64,000 bases of DNA from NCBI GenBank assembly GCA_036365455.1, contig JAWQUS010000011.1:7584001-7648000 (forward strand), given 5' to 3'. Numbering within the stretch: position 1 is the first letter of the stretch; the number at the start of each line of letters is the position of its first letter. Below are positions 9,586-24,500 of the stretch, in pieces. This DNA is from Macrosoma leucophasiata (taxonomy: Eukaryota > Arthropoda > Insecta > Lepidoptera > Hedylidae). Under the pieces are notes generated by a model, which saw nothing but the letters and a program-made list of their open reading frames with translations, was not told the DNA's origin and made no database searches. Position numbers and translations under genes: made by a program.

Positions 9586-12500
9586 CTGCAACAAAAATAT
9601 CAAGTTAGCTGACAAGTTTATATTCATTGTATCACATTGTGTATTTTATTTAAGATTCCCAGTATATTTAGACGGTGTTTTGTATAAAAATTGTTTATCT
9701 TGGTGTTCTTGATCTGAGAAGTCAAAAAACCTCCCGAACTTTAACGTATTAAAACGTAGACAACAGTTATTACTTTACTACGTAGCGGTACATTTCCCTT
9801 TTTGCGAGATGTATTTTAATAGACCCGACATTCTAAGGGAAATACAAAACGGCACTGTTTTGAGGTCGTGGATAAAGGGCAAAAAATATTTTAAGTTGGT
9901 GGTAGAACCACTGGAATTCTACCAATGGTAGTGGGATTCCAGTGTAGGATTTCGAGTTAGTAGACTCTATAATATTTACTTATCTATCTGCCACCAAATG
10001 GTAGTATTCAGCATTATCGTGTACAACATACTTATATAATATCCGGATCACCCGGCATAGACGTGACTGTACCCTTTTTCTGTTTTTTCCGTCAGTTTAA
10101 TCCTACCACAAGCCGCGATAAAGAAAATCTGATAAAAATAATCTGAATCGAATTATACAGCAACCTTATTAACTTTTCTCTCTTAGGAAAATCTAATATA
10201 TCTAACGCATAAATCGTCAAAGGTGAGTTAGGTACGTTAAGACTAACAACTTTTGTTCTATGACTTTTGCCAAAACGCAGTACATCACATGATAAGAAAT
10301 AAAATCGTTTCAAATGGGACTTCTATCAATTGCTCTACGTTTCATAGGTATATTTTTACATAGGCACAGACGTCAGCTGTTTACGTAACGTGAAGTGCAA
10401 ATTCAGTTTATTATTTTTTGTATGGTAAAAAAAAATATTGAATTAGAAAAGGTTGTTTAACAAAAGTGTTAGTCTTGATGAGCCAAACCTTCCCTTTAAG
10501 AATTATGGGCTGGTTACAAATAACCCTGTATATGTCACGTCCTATTAATGATAATTTAAAGAAATACAACTCTCATACAATAATGGCTTCTAGTTTGGTT
10601 CCATTTACGCAAACAAACTAACTGCAATCAAAACAAACACTCATAACACAGTATAAGTACATACACGTTCGTTTTTTTAGACTGTGCTCATACTTCAACT
10701 TAGACTATGCTTGCATTCGATTGGTCGTGACAAGGTCATTTCGCCGAGCGGGAAGAAAACCTGCAATAGCCCAACTAACGCGTTGCGTTGTGTCTTTTTA
10801 TGGCCCGCCCACAATGTGTCTAAATAGACACCGAATAGACACGATATTACGTGGAACCACTTTTTTCGCTTAGTTACACTTTTTTACATTTTATTACCCG
10901 TAGATTACATCACAAATTTGATACATTTTTTTAATACGCTTATACTCAAAGCCCCACACTAGGTATAAACCTGTGTCGTTGGTGCCGTTGTACACACACA
11001 ACACATACACAAACACCCAGACCCGAAACAAATATCTGTAGGCCATACAAATATTTGTCCCGGTGCGGGGATCGAACCTGCGACCCTTCGAATCAAACGG
11101 TCGTCTCACACTGCTGGACTAACCGGATCGTCGAAAATCTTACCATTATCAATGTCAGGCATGACAATGCTATGCATCTCAGAGTCTTTTAAGAAGATGT
11201 AGTCCACTCTAAAACCAGTGCCGTCGAGTCTGTCATTTGATCTGAAAGTTACTCGAAGGAAATTTTTCTCTGACGTCACCCGAAGCTCTTTTAACTGGCC
11301 GCAGTGTCGAAGACTCCCAGTGTCTACAATTTGACTTGTGAATTGTACATAATCACTTGCTGATACTGCTTCGCAACTGCAATGAAAGCAATTTTATTTT
11401 AGTACGAGAATGCTACTGGTTCACCTAGAAGACCAAGTTGTGTGGAGTCAATCCTTGCCCGGAACAATTATCACAAACCGGGCTCTATCCGTGCCCGAAG
11501 TCAATCTTTTCTTTTCATTTTTTTAATTTCTGAATATTCACAAATCTTAAACCACTTATGCCTCAGAGGTAGCGACGCATCTGCAGTTGACCTCCTATTT
11601 TTGTGTGCTTATAAGTTGCAGTGTCCACTGACCATCAATGTGACTTAAATGTTTGTATGTCACAATAGAAAACTGAATAACTCACGGAACTACGCCTTCG
11701 ACATCGAAATGTGTGAAATGAAGATGTATTCTCTCATTTTCGTCGCCATAAAATAAGTAATTGCATTCCGTATCTCTGGGATATAGGCCAGGGTAGTTTG
11801 GCGATGTCATTACTCCACGACCACTCTCAGTACTGTTGAAGACGAAGGCACAAGGAAACTCTGGGAGCTGTCTTCCTGTGGCTATGGCAAAATCTAGAAC
11901 AAGCGATTATTTAAATTTCACTGGATTTCTTCATAACAACAAACGCGTGCGATAATTTAAAAATAATAGATTTTTTTATGTAATGATGGCGGTAAACAAG
12001 CATGCAGTTCACATAGATATTAAGTGATGACTGCAGTCTATAGACACCCACCACAGTAAATAGATTTACTGTGCACCCACTATACGCTAGATTCGTTTTG
12101 TCTTTGTAATATTTAATTTGACGAGTCGAGCGCGGTGGGATAGGGAAACTTCTGAAAAATTTAAAATCCCAAGGTTCGCCTATTCCTTTATCCAGTGATT
12201 GAACTCGCGACTTCAGTTGTCTTATATGTACCATTTCATAATTTTTAACGTGATAGAAAAATTTGATAATGAAAATAAGTTGGTAGGGACATTTCTAAAA
12301 AAAAAATTATGTGTGTACAAAAAGCTTTGTGTCATTTGAAAAGATCCGGACGAATTGAGAACCTTCTCCTTTTTTCGAAGTCGGTTAAAAACCATTTTAT
12401 ATTTTGTGAAAAAAAATATGAAAAAGATAAAATAAACACTACAATTTCTGCTCAGACAACTGATTCAAACTCAACTCTATGTAGGCTAGGTCACAGTCAA

Positions 12501-15500
12501 GCTGCAATAAAAAGTGACATAAGCAAGGAAAGTAGGTACGATGCGATAACATCCTTACTGTATTTCTTAAGTTGGTGTAAAAAAAGCTTTTATACAACAT
12601 GTAACGGGAATAAAACACACTCTCTAACACCCCGATTAGAAAATCCCCACTATTATAATATTATAAATGTGAAAGTAACTCTGTCTGTCTGTCTGTCTGT
12701 CTTACTGTTACCTTTTCACGTCCAAACGAGTGAACCGATTTTGATGAAATTTGGTACAGAGATAGAGTTGACTTTGAGAAAGAACATAGGCTACTTTTTG
12801 TCTCCTTTTATTATCCCATCCCCTCCTACAATTTTATAGATAGAAAGTTAAGTGTCGGTATGTGAACTCTTTGAGTTTAACAAACAATACGAACATCATT
12901 TTTTTTAGAAATCTGCTTCCATCCCATCAATACGGGGGATGAAATTTGAAGGTATTGGGCTTTACGGCAGTGTTCAAGCTGGAAAGCAAAAAATAGGTAT
13001 GCGGACTCTTTGTTACTAAAAAAAACAACAAATGCTTATTATTGAATTATTTTTTTAGAAATCTGCCCCACTCCTCAAATAGGGGGTGGTAATTTGGAGC
13101 ATTCCACAATTTTCAAGGTAGAAAGTTAAAACTCGGCATGTGAACTCTATGAGCCTGACAAACAATAAATACATATTTTTTTATTTTATCTACCCCCATC
13201 CCCTTAAAGGAGGGTGTGAAATTTGTATTGGGCTTTCCGCATTGTTCAAGATGGAAAGCCAAAAATTAGTATGCGGCCTCTTCGATACTAAAAAAACAAC
13301 GTTTACTTGGTATTTATTTTTTTTTGGAAATCTGCCCCACCCGCTGTCATAAGGGGTGGCAATGTGTAGGGAGCATTCCACAATTTTCAAGGTAGAAAGT
13401 TGAAACTTGGTATGCGGGCTCTTTGAGCCTAACAAATAATTTTGTACATATTTTTTTTTGGAAATCTGCCCCTCCTCCCTCTGTCATAGGGGGTGGCAAT
13501 TTGTAGGGAGCATTCCACAATTTTCGAGGTAGAAAGTTGAAACTTGGTATGCGGACTCTTTGAGTCTAACAAATAATTTCGTACATAATTTTTATTTTGG
13601 ACATTGCCCCCACCCCCTGATCAGAAGGGGTAAAATTTTGTATTGGACTTTAGCCAAAAATTGGTGTCCAGACTCTTTGTTACTAAAGAAAATAACGTTA
13701 AAGTTCTAAAAATATATATATTTTTTGGAAATCTGCCCCAAGCCTCTAAGAGAGGAGGTGATAGTTTGTACAGGTATTTGTCAGTTTTAAATGCCGTTTT
13801 TGATGTCGTGAAAGTGGCAAACAAGCATGCAGTTCACATTGATGTTAAGTGATGACTGCGACCATGACAAAGACCAGAGGTCAAAATGTTACCACTTCTG
13901 AAGCCTAAGGTGTTATGCCTCTGTGCCGGAATTAACAGGGCCGTACATTACCACCGTACATTACCGTACATGACCGGAACACGATAGTGCTGAACACTAC
14001 CATTTAGCGGCAAGTATATTAGGTAATTCGGTGGTACCTACGCCCGCGAGCTCCTTCACTGGAGCTCTACCACCAAAAAAAATTGTGTTTTTGAAATTTT
14101 CCTGAAAATTGGTTTACAGGCTTCTTATGTTATGTACGAAAAATAGTTGCATCAATATTGGTATGGGACTTACCGCAATTTTCAAGGTGGAATATTAGCG
14201 AACAGGCTCTTTCGTACAAAAAAAAAAGATAAAGCAGTATCTATAAATAAAACAAATATTAATACTTTTGGTAAAAGATAAGAGGCAGTGTTACCAATTT
14301 CCTTTGATGGATGGGGGTCACATGTTTTTTAAAACGCGCTAACGCCCGCGTTACCTATTCTATGAATTAAACGGTTAATTCTACATTGATTATTTCTTTG
14401 CTTTTGATTTTGTAATTTAATTGAAGAATCGAAAATACTGTTCCTAGAGACTTAAAATTTGATACAAGGGTTACTTTCATGATGTTCAAGAAAGGATTTT
14501 TAGAGATAAATATAAATGACTATACAGGTATAACAGGTATAAACATTTTAAATCACAATAAAAAATATCTGTGTAGACGAAATGGACAAATTTTGTCCTA
14601 AAAGGGGAAAATGAAGAATAAAGTGGTATTTTTTTTTATGTAAATGTAGTGGCAAATAAGCATGCAATTCACAATGATGTTAAGTGATGACTGCAGCCTG
14701 TAGACACTTACACAAAGACCAAGGTCAAAATGCAGATGCGTTTCCACTCCTAAGGCCTCAGGTGTTATGCCTCTGTGTCGGAAATTACAAGGCCATACCG
14801 TTATGAAAAGTTTCTCATTCCTGAACTAAATTGTATAAAAATTGGTATACAGGCTCATGATTAGGAATAGTAAAAATGATCTGTTTAAGTGAAATGGACA
14901 AAATTTCCCCCTAAATGGAAAATGGAAGGAACTGTTTGTATGGAATTGAGGTTAAAATTTGTGTGGGATTTTTGGTAGTTTCTAAGTTAGAGATTTGAAA
15001 TGTGATGTTCCAGCCTTTCTGTTAGGAATAAAAAAATAGGTACGTGTATCAGTATTTTGTTAACATCACCCCTAAACTTTCATATATAAGGGGCAACAAA
15101 ATTAAATAGAGATTTTTGAAGTTATAGACGTGATTAAGTACTCCACATATAGGTAACATAAAAAAAAAGGTACGCGACGCCGGAAAATCGATTAGGACAT
15201 TTCCATGGGATTGTAAAATTTAAATTATTTATAAAACAACATCCACGCGGGCGAAGCCGCGGGCAACAGCTAGTCGAGTTATAATCGTAATACATGAACT
15301 CAAATTACATGTTTAGGTATGTACTTAAAAGTTTTTATTTAAGAAATAAGTTGTCCTCAATTTGTGCGAACAGTATGCACACCGTATGCATTCTTACCCT
15401 ATCTCTACCTACGGCTGCACATAAAACACGAACCTACTCACACACGCACACTGTTGCAATGTGATTTAGCCTAACCTGCGTACCTTTATTTAGCACTCGC

Positions 15501-18500
15501 TATAAATAAAATTAATTGCCGCTATTTTATTTCTTAAATTATAATTTATAATAAAAAGCACGTATTAACGAGTTCTAATAAAGTTGTTGAGACTAGCATT
15601 TCATTATGGATAGATGTTAGTCTCATTTTCATTTGTATTGACTGGTCTCCAAATGGGTGACCATAATTTACTTAATAGTAATTAATTTTGGGACAAAATA
15701 TTACCCACATCAAAAATGCCTATTATCGATTCGGTTATCGATCGACAAACTTGTTTCAGATTGTACATTTAATCCTGTTACACGTTGTATAAAAATGTTA
15801 GCTAATTGCGATACTAGACACCTCGCTACTAAATGTTAAATATGGGGGCGTATTACATTTCTCATTATCTAACATAACTTTTCAACACCTATCATCGGAG
15901 GTCCGAAAATGTTCTTCATACCATTTAAAATCATGATCACCATTCGTCATAAAAATAATAATAACTATATGTTAAAAACTATAATCATTGACATTCATAT
16001 TAACACTAATTATACACTTACCCCCTTATTCATAAACGTACATTAGATACGTTTTAGCTATAGAATGCTTTGTCTTTATCAGGTGCATTGTCAAATGTGC
16101 AGGATAGAAAAAGACAAAGGAGAGATTAGCAACAATTTAGCTAAAATACGTTTATGAATAAGGGGGTTAGTTTTTACTAATATTTGTTTTTATATATTCG
16201 TTTATACTAATGATCGAAACTCATAATCATTCTAATAAATAACTATTACATTCATAAATATGTTTCATTCTAATATTTGATTTTAAACATTTCTTCATTT
16301 CTTGTGTTGGTTAGACGTGATGACCATGGGCGACCCCGAGTTAGGTGCGGTCGAAGGGTGCGTACACCGTCCGGTGTTAGGTTTTTTTTCTGACAGTATT
16401 TTTTTTACAGACAGTATTATTATTTAATATTATATTTGATATAAATACATATTATATGTTAGGTAAGTATATTAAATAACAATAAAGCTATGAAAAGTGA
16501 TTATTATGAACACAAACTTTTCTGAACAACGACGTTATGAGTTGAAGTATGTTCTTAGTAACGACGTTATTTGTTAAAACAATATAATCTTTAAGTGTTA
16601 TGAGCTGCGTTGGTAGCAAGAATAATGTTTGAATAAAAAAGTATGAACAATAAAATGAAGTATGAAGAATGATGAAGAGTGATTATTATGAACACGAATC
16701 GACAGTAAGAAAAAGAATTTTACAATTTCATGTGAGCCAATAATTTAATAATTACATCAGTGAATAATATTTTAAAAAAAAAGCGAATGTATTTCGGACT
16801 ACAACACATAAATAATCTTTACCTTCAACAAAAGAATATGAAATTTTAAAGCCACGGCTGTGTCTTGAAGAATAAATGCCACGGAACTCAATTGACAGCG
16901 TAGGCCCGTTCGACATTATCGGTTTTGGGACGTCACTGCCGCAATACGACGCCATCTTTTCTAAGCGGCCATCGACATACAAAAATATATCCAGAGAATC
17001 CATGCTCTCGCAGCTGTAACACAAATGTACAAGTTAAGCATAAATTAAATATTTTTGGTGGCATGAAGTGGCAAACGAGAAAGGATTTCAAAAACCAAAG
17101 AGTTCACGCATCTAAACCTATAGGAGCGTTACCGCTCCTGGAGTTTAAGCTCTTATGAATATAAACCGAAAACGATAAAACAAAGACAATACTCCAACCA
17201 GGATTATCTGGAGCATAATTATTTCAAAAGTCGGGAATAGTTTAGTGGTGGTAGAGCTCTAGCTCTAGACGGAGCTGGCGGGCGTAGGCACCACCGCATT
17301 ACCTCTATCCACTGCCTAATGGTAGTGTTCAGCACTATCTTGTTCCAGTTAGATGGTGATGTATGGCCCTGTAATAACTATCACAGAGACATAACAACTT
17401 AGGTCTCAAGGGTGACGCATCTGCATTGTGACCTCTGGTTTTTGTGTAGACGTCTATAGTCTGCAGTCATCAATCTATCCGTATTTAACTTGCAGCTCAC
17501 ATTGATGTTAAGTTATGACTGGCACCCACACAAAGACCAGAGGTCAAAATACAGATGCGTCACCACTTCTGAGGCCTAGAGTATTATGCCTCTCTGCCGT
17601 ACATTACCACCTGACCGGAACACGTTAGTGCTGAACAATAGCATTTAACGGCAAGTGTATTAGGTAATGCGGCGGTTCCTACGCCTGCGAGCTCCGTCAC
17701 TGAAGCTCTACCAGAATCTAGCTGAAAGGGACTTCAAGTGCTGAACTAGCATTTGTAGTCTCTTTAGCTTCTTGGGTCTCGATTAATGTTGCGTTGCTTA
17801 GTTTTAATTATACTCATCAATACTATAAAAAGCTGCATACTGTAAACTCTGTGGAGCACGCTGGGCGATTACGCACGGTTAGAACCGCGGTCAATAAATT
17901 AAGAGTATACATTGCAACCGCGGTCGCAGCTGCTGATAATTACGCCAAAAAACATTGAACGTTGGCTAGGTGCTTTGGTCGTTCGAATTTATTATAAAAT
18001 GTTTGATGACTGATACCTAAATTAAGTTAGGGATTCTTAATAAAATATTTGAACCAGATTTGAATAATTTTATCACCTTGTCCAAGATGAAAACGACCGT
18101 TTGCTAGCTTCCTAACGAGTAGGTACCTGGGCCGGACGGAATCTCTAACGCTTCGCTGGAGCATGTATAGTAAGAGAGCTTGGTATCCCTCAACAAGCTA
18201 TTCAAACATACACAATGCACAAGGGCCATTTCGAGTGAAAACTCAGGAAAATAGAACATACACCCAACGTCGGACAAGAATGGTGCAACGTTAGATAGGT
18301 TCCGTTGGTGGAGGGCAGACAATGTGGGTAAGATTATCCCATTCTTCATATGAATTCTGCGCTACACTCTGCCAGGGAGCCATATGAGATCTAAACCAGC
18401 ACAAAACTGCCTAAATATTTATTCCGACTATTGACATTTTTATGTTCTAAATATTCCCAATTGGACTACTTATTCGTTTTATTCTTTTCTTTTTATACAC

Positions 18501-21500
18501 TTAATTTAAATTTTTAAAGCAGTTTTTTTATATTTTCAATTTCATTTTTAGTTTGTGTTATTTGTCACCTATATTATAATTGTGTTGAAACTATTCAAGT
18601 TAAATATCATAATAAGGAAAATAACAAATGTTTCTATGATAAAACATAAATTAACGTACATAATCGATTACAACGTAGGTACCTACCTAATTATAAGTAA
18701 ACATAATTTAGATTTTCTTTAAATTTAACGTTAAAATAATATTAACAAAACCACATACCTAATACCTAATTGCTTATTATCGTGAATCAATATGAAAATG
18801 TTTTGTATTCGTATTTTGCAGCTTCAATATCAACAGAGAGGAAGGATAAGGATTCAAATACACAATTAAATGGCGTAAACACAATTTTGTATAAACATTT
18901 ACCTAAATATGTCATCATCATCACTCTAGCCGAAAGACGTCCACAGTTGGGCAAAGCCTTCCCCAAAGACGCCCACGACACTGTTGTGCGTCACTTGGAC
19001 AGAATACACCATAATCTCACCAACAATTTGAGAACCCTTCGTCTTGACCTAATAGTCAACAGTTACCTAATACTCAGCTTCCTACAGTTGTCAGTGTTGT
19101 CTCAGTTGTAAACTATCCGTCATTAACTCAGTCGGTAACAAACAAGTTTTATACCTAAAGGTAGTGTAGGTAAACAAATAGGTACACTTGCGAGCTTTAA
19201 ACTGGAATCAGATTAACTGGTGTGGTTTTAAAACGAATGAAAAAAAAATGAAATGCGGTGTATAATTTGAAAGATAATTTTACTAGCTTTCAAACTCTTA
19301 TAACACTTTGTCACACAGTTGGCGAATAACCCTTTGATATCATAACCAAAACTACAGTGCTCAACAATAAATGTTGCACATCGAGCCTAGGAAGGAGACT
19401 TCGGCTTATTTCAGGTCTGTAAAACGTTATCTCTTTCGCACCGAACCTATTTGACGTTTGTGGACCATTTTGATCTGGTTTCGACCAATACCGGACTGTC
19501 AGTGCTTACGTAGGTAGTGTGCAGCAGAGATAACGCTCAACGAAATCGAAACGAACCGATCGTCTCTTTCGCAGGCTCGATGTGCACGTCGAGCCTTGAG
19601 AAGGCTTACGTCACAGAACTTAAAATAAAAGTAATTAATTTTTTAAATAAAACAAAATATTTCTTGGAAGTCCTGGAACCCCATAAAACGAGCCTGAGTG
19701 TGAAAAATCTTATGCTTTAAAAAATAAATCTTTAAATTTTAATATCTTTTAATTTTATTCAATACTGTTACTAATAATATTTCACTACTTTGATAAAAAT
19801 TATTTGATTGAATAACCCTCGTTTATGTGATTCCTGTTTAAAGCTCGCAAGTGTAGGTTTCTCTATGCATTATAGAGCCCAATTATCCAAACAAAGTTAG
19901 CACATTAGTAAAACTTTAAGGCATCTCTTAATTCACAGCACCCTAACCACACAGTTAAACCCCTCATTATCCCAAAAGATTACTCACTCAAAAATACTGC
20001 CCGTAATCCTCTGCAGGCTAAAGTCTTCAAATACTAATCGAACTCGTTGTCTGCCTCGAGCCAGGAAGTCATAGTGACAGTGCGTTTTCGGAGGGTAAGA
20101 GCTTGGGTACATTGGCGAGATTAATTTTCCACTTCTGACCTTATCTGAACTGAATACTTGATGACAGGATGAAGCTGAAACAGATAGAGTCAAATTTCAA
20201 CGTAACTTCACCCGTGTATCCCCTCGAATGGGTAGGCAGATGTATTGTACTCATGCATAGATGCAAGCATTCACGATTCGCCGGTTATGTTTTGGCTCAT
20301 GTAACAGATGGTGAGCTTGTTGACATCTACGGGCAAATTACCAAATTTGGAAATTTTGGTAAAATGCTTTATGAGAATAGAAAAAGCCCAATAGTAGGGT
20401 ACTAATGGGATTTTTCTATTAGATAATACACTTTTATCTTTGACAGGTTGCTTCTACGGTATGTAACCAGGTTAACCGAAAAATCCGGGTAAGTGACATC
20501 ATTCGAAAATCCGATTTACCTTCGTCACAAAAACCAGATTTTTCAGTTTTTAATGCCACATTTAACTTGCTCCAAAACATTCTTCACGCATAAGTGGGAC
20601 AAGAATAATCAAGTACTAAGAATAATCAACAAGAACAATAAACTGCTATATATCGCACGTTTAGAATTGAAGTGGCATATCTCAAAATAATAAGAAAATG
20701 ACTTTTATACATCAAACGACTTAAAAACATGTAATCTATCAAAATATTAATAATATCAAAGTAGATAAATATTTTAACATTTAATCAATCAAATGATTTA
20801 TAAATTATTCCGTAATTCGATAGATTACATGTTTTTTAAGTCGTTTGATGCATTAAAGTCATTTTTAATTTTTTTGAGATATGCCACTTCTATTCTAAAG
20901 GTGGGATATGATCATAATTATTTAATTAAAAGTACTATCGAAATTATTAACTGCTGTCTAAAAGAGTCTCAGCGGACATACGTATGTCTTGCTTGCATGA
21001 TGATTTAATTTTTAAAGTCGTTTTTATTCGAGCGAAGCTGTTCTGCCCAGTCAAAATACTTTTTTTTTATGTTATGAAAGTAGCAAACAAGTATGAAGTT
21101 CACATTGATGTCAAGTGACGACTGCAGCCAATAGACACTTACACAATTACCGGAGGTCAAAATGCAGATGCGTTACCACTTTTGAGGCCTAAGGTGTTAT
21201 GCCTCTGTGCCGGAATAACAGGGCCGTACATTACCACCTGACCGGAACACGATAGTGCTGAACAGTACCATTTAGCGGCAAGTATATTAGGTGATGCGGT
21301 GGTGCCTACGCTCGCGAGCTCCGTCACTGGAGCTCTACCACCAGTACAACTGATAACTTAGTGGATTACATTACGAACAACTTCAAGATAAGCAATAAAA
21401 TCTGATACTTATTTACAGAATCACTACATATTATAAAGTCCCCCTATTTTCTCTGTCTCTATGTATGCCTCAGTAGCGTAGTGGTAGCAGGCCACTACTA

Positions 21501-24500
21501 CTACGCTGGGGGTCCCGGGTTCGATTCCCGGATCGGGGACTGTCAGAGATAACGGTTTAAAATCCTTCATCTCTGATTCTATTGGGATTTTTCCATTTTC
21601 TGGAAGTTTCCCTGTCCCTCGGAGTTTGGTAATGTGCCCGGAAATGGCAACAGGTTCGCCACCTGTTACATGGGCCAAAAATGTAACCGGCAAGTCGTGG
21701 GTGTTTGCATGTATGCTTGAATGCATGCATTTACCTCTGCCTACCCCTTCGGGGATTACAGGCGTGAAGTTACGTTTTGCGTTACGTTTTTGTATGTATG
21801 CGCTAATCTCGGAAAGTCGTAAACGGATTTTGTTCCTGTTTAAAATGTTGGACAGAGGGTTTTTTGAGGAAGGTTTATATCTATTATTTATTAAAACCGT
21901 ACTAATATTTACCGATATATCGACTGCATCAGTAGCCTAGTGGTAGCAGACCACTATTAATACGCTGGAGGTCCTCGGTTCGACTCCCTGGTCGGAGGCT
22001 ATCAGAGATAACGGTTTAACATCCTTTATCTCTGGTTCTATTGGGATTTTACCACTTTAGTTATTAATATACTCGTACATCGACAGATTGGGCGCGTCGG
22101 GCGTGGTGGATTAGATAGCGACTTTTATATATTGTAACATAAACTCTAGTTTAAACTGCAAGTAGAACGGTTTTGCTCATATCAGCCGAAAGATATCAGC
22201 TGAACCAAACTCTCCAAGCAGAAACTGGAAGTCAAAAGAATATGTGTCGCCACCCCTAAGACCTTGGCTGTAATTACGGGGCCATACATTACCATCTAAC
22301 CGTAACACGATAGTGCTGAACACTAAATACCATAGTAATATATAGTATAGATTTACTGGTGGTAGAACTCCAGTGACGGAGCTCGCGGGCGTAGGCACCA
22401 CCGCATTACCTAATATACTTGCCGCTAAATGGTCATGATCAGCACTATCGTGTTCCGGGCAGGTGGTAATGTAAGGCCCTTTAATTTCCAGCACAGAGGC
22501 ATAACACATGAAGCCTCAAGAGTGGTAACGCATCTGAATTTTGACCTTGGTCTTAGTGTGGTTATGTAGAGGCTGCATCATCACTTAACATCAATATGAA
22601 CTGCATGCTTGTTTGCCACTTTCATTACATAAAAAAGATAGATTAGGTAATGCAGTGGTGCCTACGCCCTCAACTTCCTGCAGTGGAACTCTACCATCAG
22701 TAAGAATTAGATAATACTTACTTGTAGCACTTACTGCAGGACCCAAAGCAGATGTACCTTCGATACTAGACTTTTTACTAATTTCAGCATCTATAAGTAG
22801 TGAATTAAAGATTGATTAATGCAGTCATTATTTGATTACTTAAGTAAGGATTGATAAGTTGTAAGTTAAAATGATGATAATATCAAGAGCACGGTTAACG
22901 CTTACTAAACCTTCAATAGGATCATCCATTTGAAACTGATAACTAGCTTTAAATCCTTGCCCAGGTGAATTTGAATTGGCTGTAAATTGAACTAATAAAT
23001 CTGGACCAGTTGATAAGACTTCATAACCTGGAAATAAACCAACATTACTAAAAAACAGAAAAATAAAAATAGGTAGAAGAAATTCTACCAAAATTATTGT
23101 GCTTAAAATTAATAGAAATATACATTTTTAACAATTTCGAAAGTCAGTTATTGATATACAAAAAAATTAATTATTAATCCTTGCGTCACATTTTTTTAAT
23201 TATTTATTTATTTTATTTATTTATTCAATGACAATTTATATTGTGTAATAACAATTTACATAATTATTTTTACATTTAATTTATTACTGATTTTTTTTTA
23301 ATAATATCATTATACCTATTGAATTTTTCCAACATTACTAAGTGGATATTAAATATTGTATATCATTTAAATTTCAGCTTACCTACAACTTCATTACATA
23401 GCATTGCTAGAACAGGCGAATTTAAAAACTTCCCATCGAATACTTTTATTATGTCGGCTCTGTTCAAACAACTGCAACAAAGACGATGTTTTGTGTAATA
23501 TACAGTATCCAACAAGAACTATTGCACATCGACTTCAGGAAGGAGACTTCGTTTTATTTCGGGTCTGTAGAGCGTTCTCTTTTTCGCACCTTACCCATCA
23601 TAACGTTCCACCATTTTGATCAAGTTTTGACCAGAGTTTTGGCGGGAACCTTGAAGGAGGCGTGTGGTGCTCTTATTTTATTTCGTTTTCTTGGTGTATT
23701 TTTGAGTAATATTCAATAAATTTGGTGGCATTTTGTTTGATATAGGTTTATAACAATGCCCGTGTATAGTGAAATAAAATAACAGTTCGAAAACACGGCC
23801 TTTCAGGTTATCTCCAAAACTTCATTGTAAGTGTTCTGGTAAAGTAGCCATCGCTTTACTCGAATTAATGACTATGAGTAGGTACTATGACTCACTTGAC
23901 TGACATATTAAGTAGTTGACTGATTGACTGATTTTAACTTTTATGCTGTTTTATAAACGAATATGAAATTATCGTTTTATTTGACACTGGCAATATGCAA
24001 AACAGCGATGCCATTATTTAAAAAAAAAAGTGTTGACCAATATCGGACTTTCAGTGCTTATGTAGGCAGTGTGCAGCAGAGATAACGCTCTACGAAATCG
24101 AAACTAGTCGATTGTCACTTTCATAGGCTCGATGTGCAATATGACTTGATGAGCACTGTACCTTATGAGCCATGAGCATCGACGATAGAACTAAGCTGTG
24201 TTGTGTTGCCGATGGCCATTAATTATGACAAAGATACGACATTTAAACATAGATTGGAATTTGCAGGCACACAATGTAATGACATTACCTAATCTTCTTG
24301 CCGCTAAAAGGTAGTGTTCAGAGCTATAGTATTACGGCTAGATGGTGATGAACCGTTCTGCAGATTCTGGCACAAAAGCATCACAATTAAGGCTTCAGGA
24401 ATGGCAACGTACATTAAAATAGTTTTTTTTTTGTGTAGATATTTATAAGTAACAGTAATCACTTACCATCAATGTGAACTATATTGCCATTTTAGGATGT

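Larger units (their letters stand above)
12644..15273 (+). mobile_element. 2.6 kb non-autonomous Helitron with internal tandem array
   Basis: A|TCCCCACTATTATAATATTA at the 5' end and CGGGCGAAGCCGCGGGCAAC + AGCTAG|T at the 3' end, inserted between A and T. After the head come (CTGT)n and a GTGAACCGATTTTGATGAAA motif typical of Lep1-type elements. It holds a seven-unit array and two SINE insertions. No Rep/helicase frame. Confidence 0.75.

Noticed and set aside
10895..11131. B-box sequence that could mark a tRNA gene
   Set aside because: No acceptor stem or cloverleaf; the sequence continues as a known SINE type. The heads at 21464, 25637 and 30814 were rejected as tRNA genes for the same reason.
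12840..13760. Regularly spaced repeats that could suggest a CRISPR array
   Set aside because: Repeats and spacers are not distinct: whole 128-150 base units are duplicated, and the host is a eukaryote. The same holds for 4970-5500.
18787..19111. Opposite-strand frames at 18770-19111
   Set aside because: They run through a dispersed repeat and differ in content; no conserved motif.
23028..23049. Alternative acceptor TTTTTTAG for the exon at 22911-23027
   Set aside because: It would fit phase 2, but the preceding exon (23383-23471) ends in phase 1; only the TTTCCAG acceptor keeps the frame.
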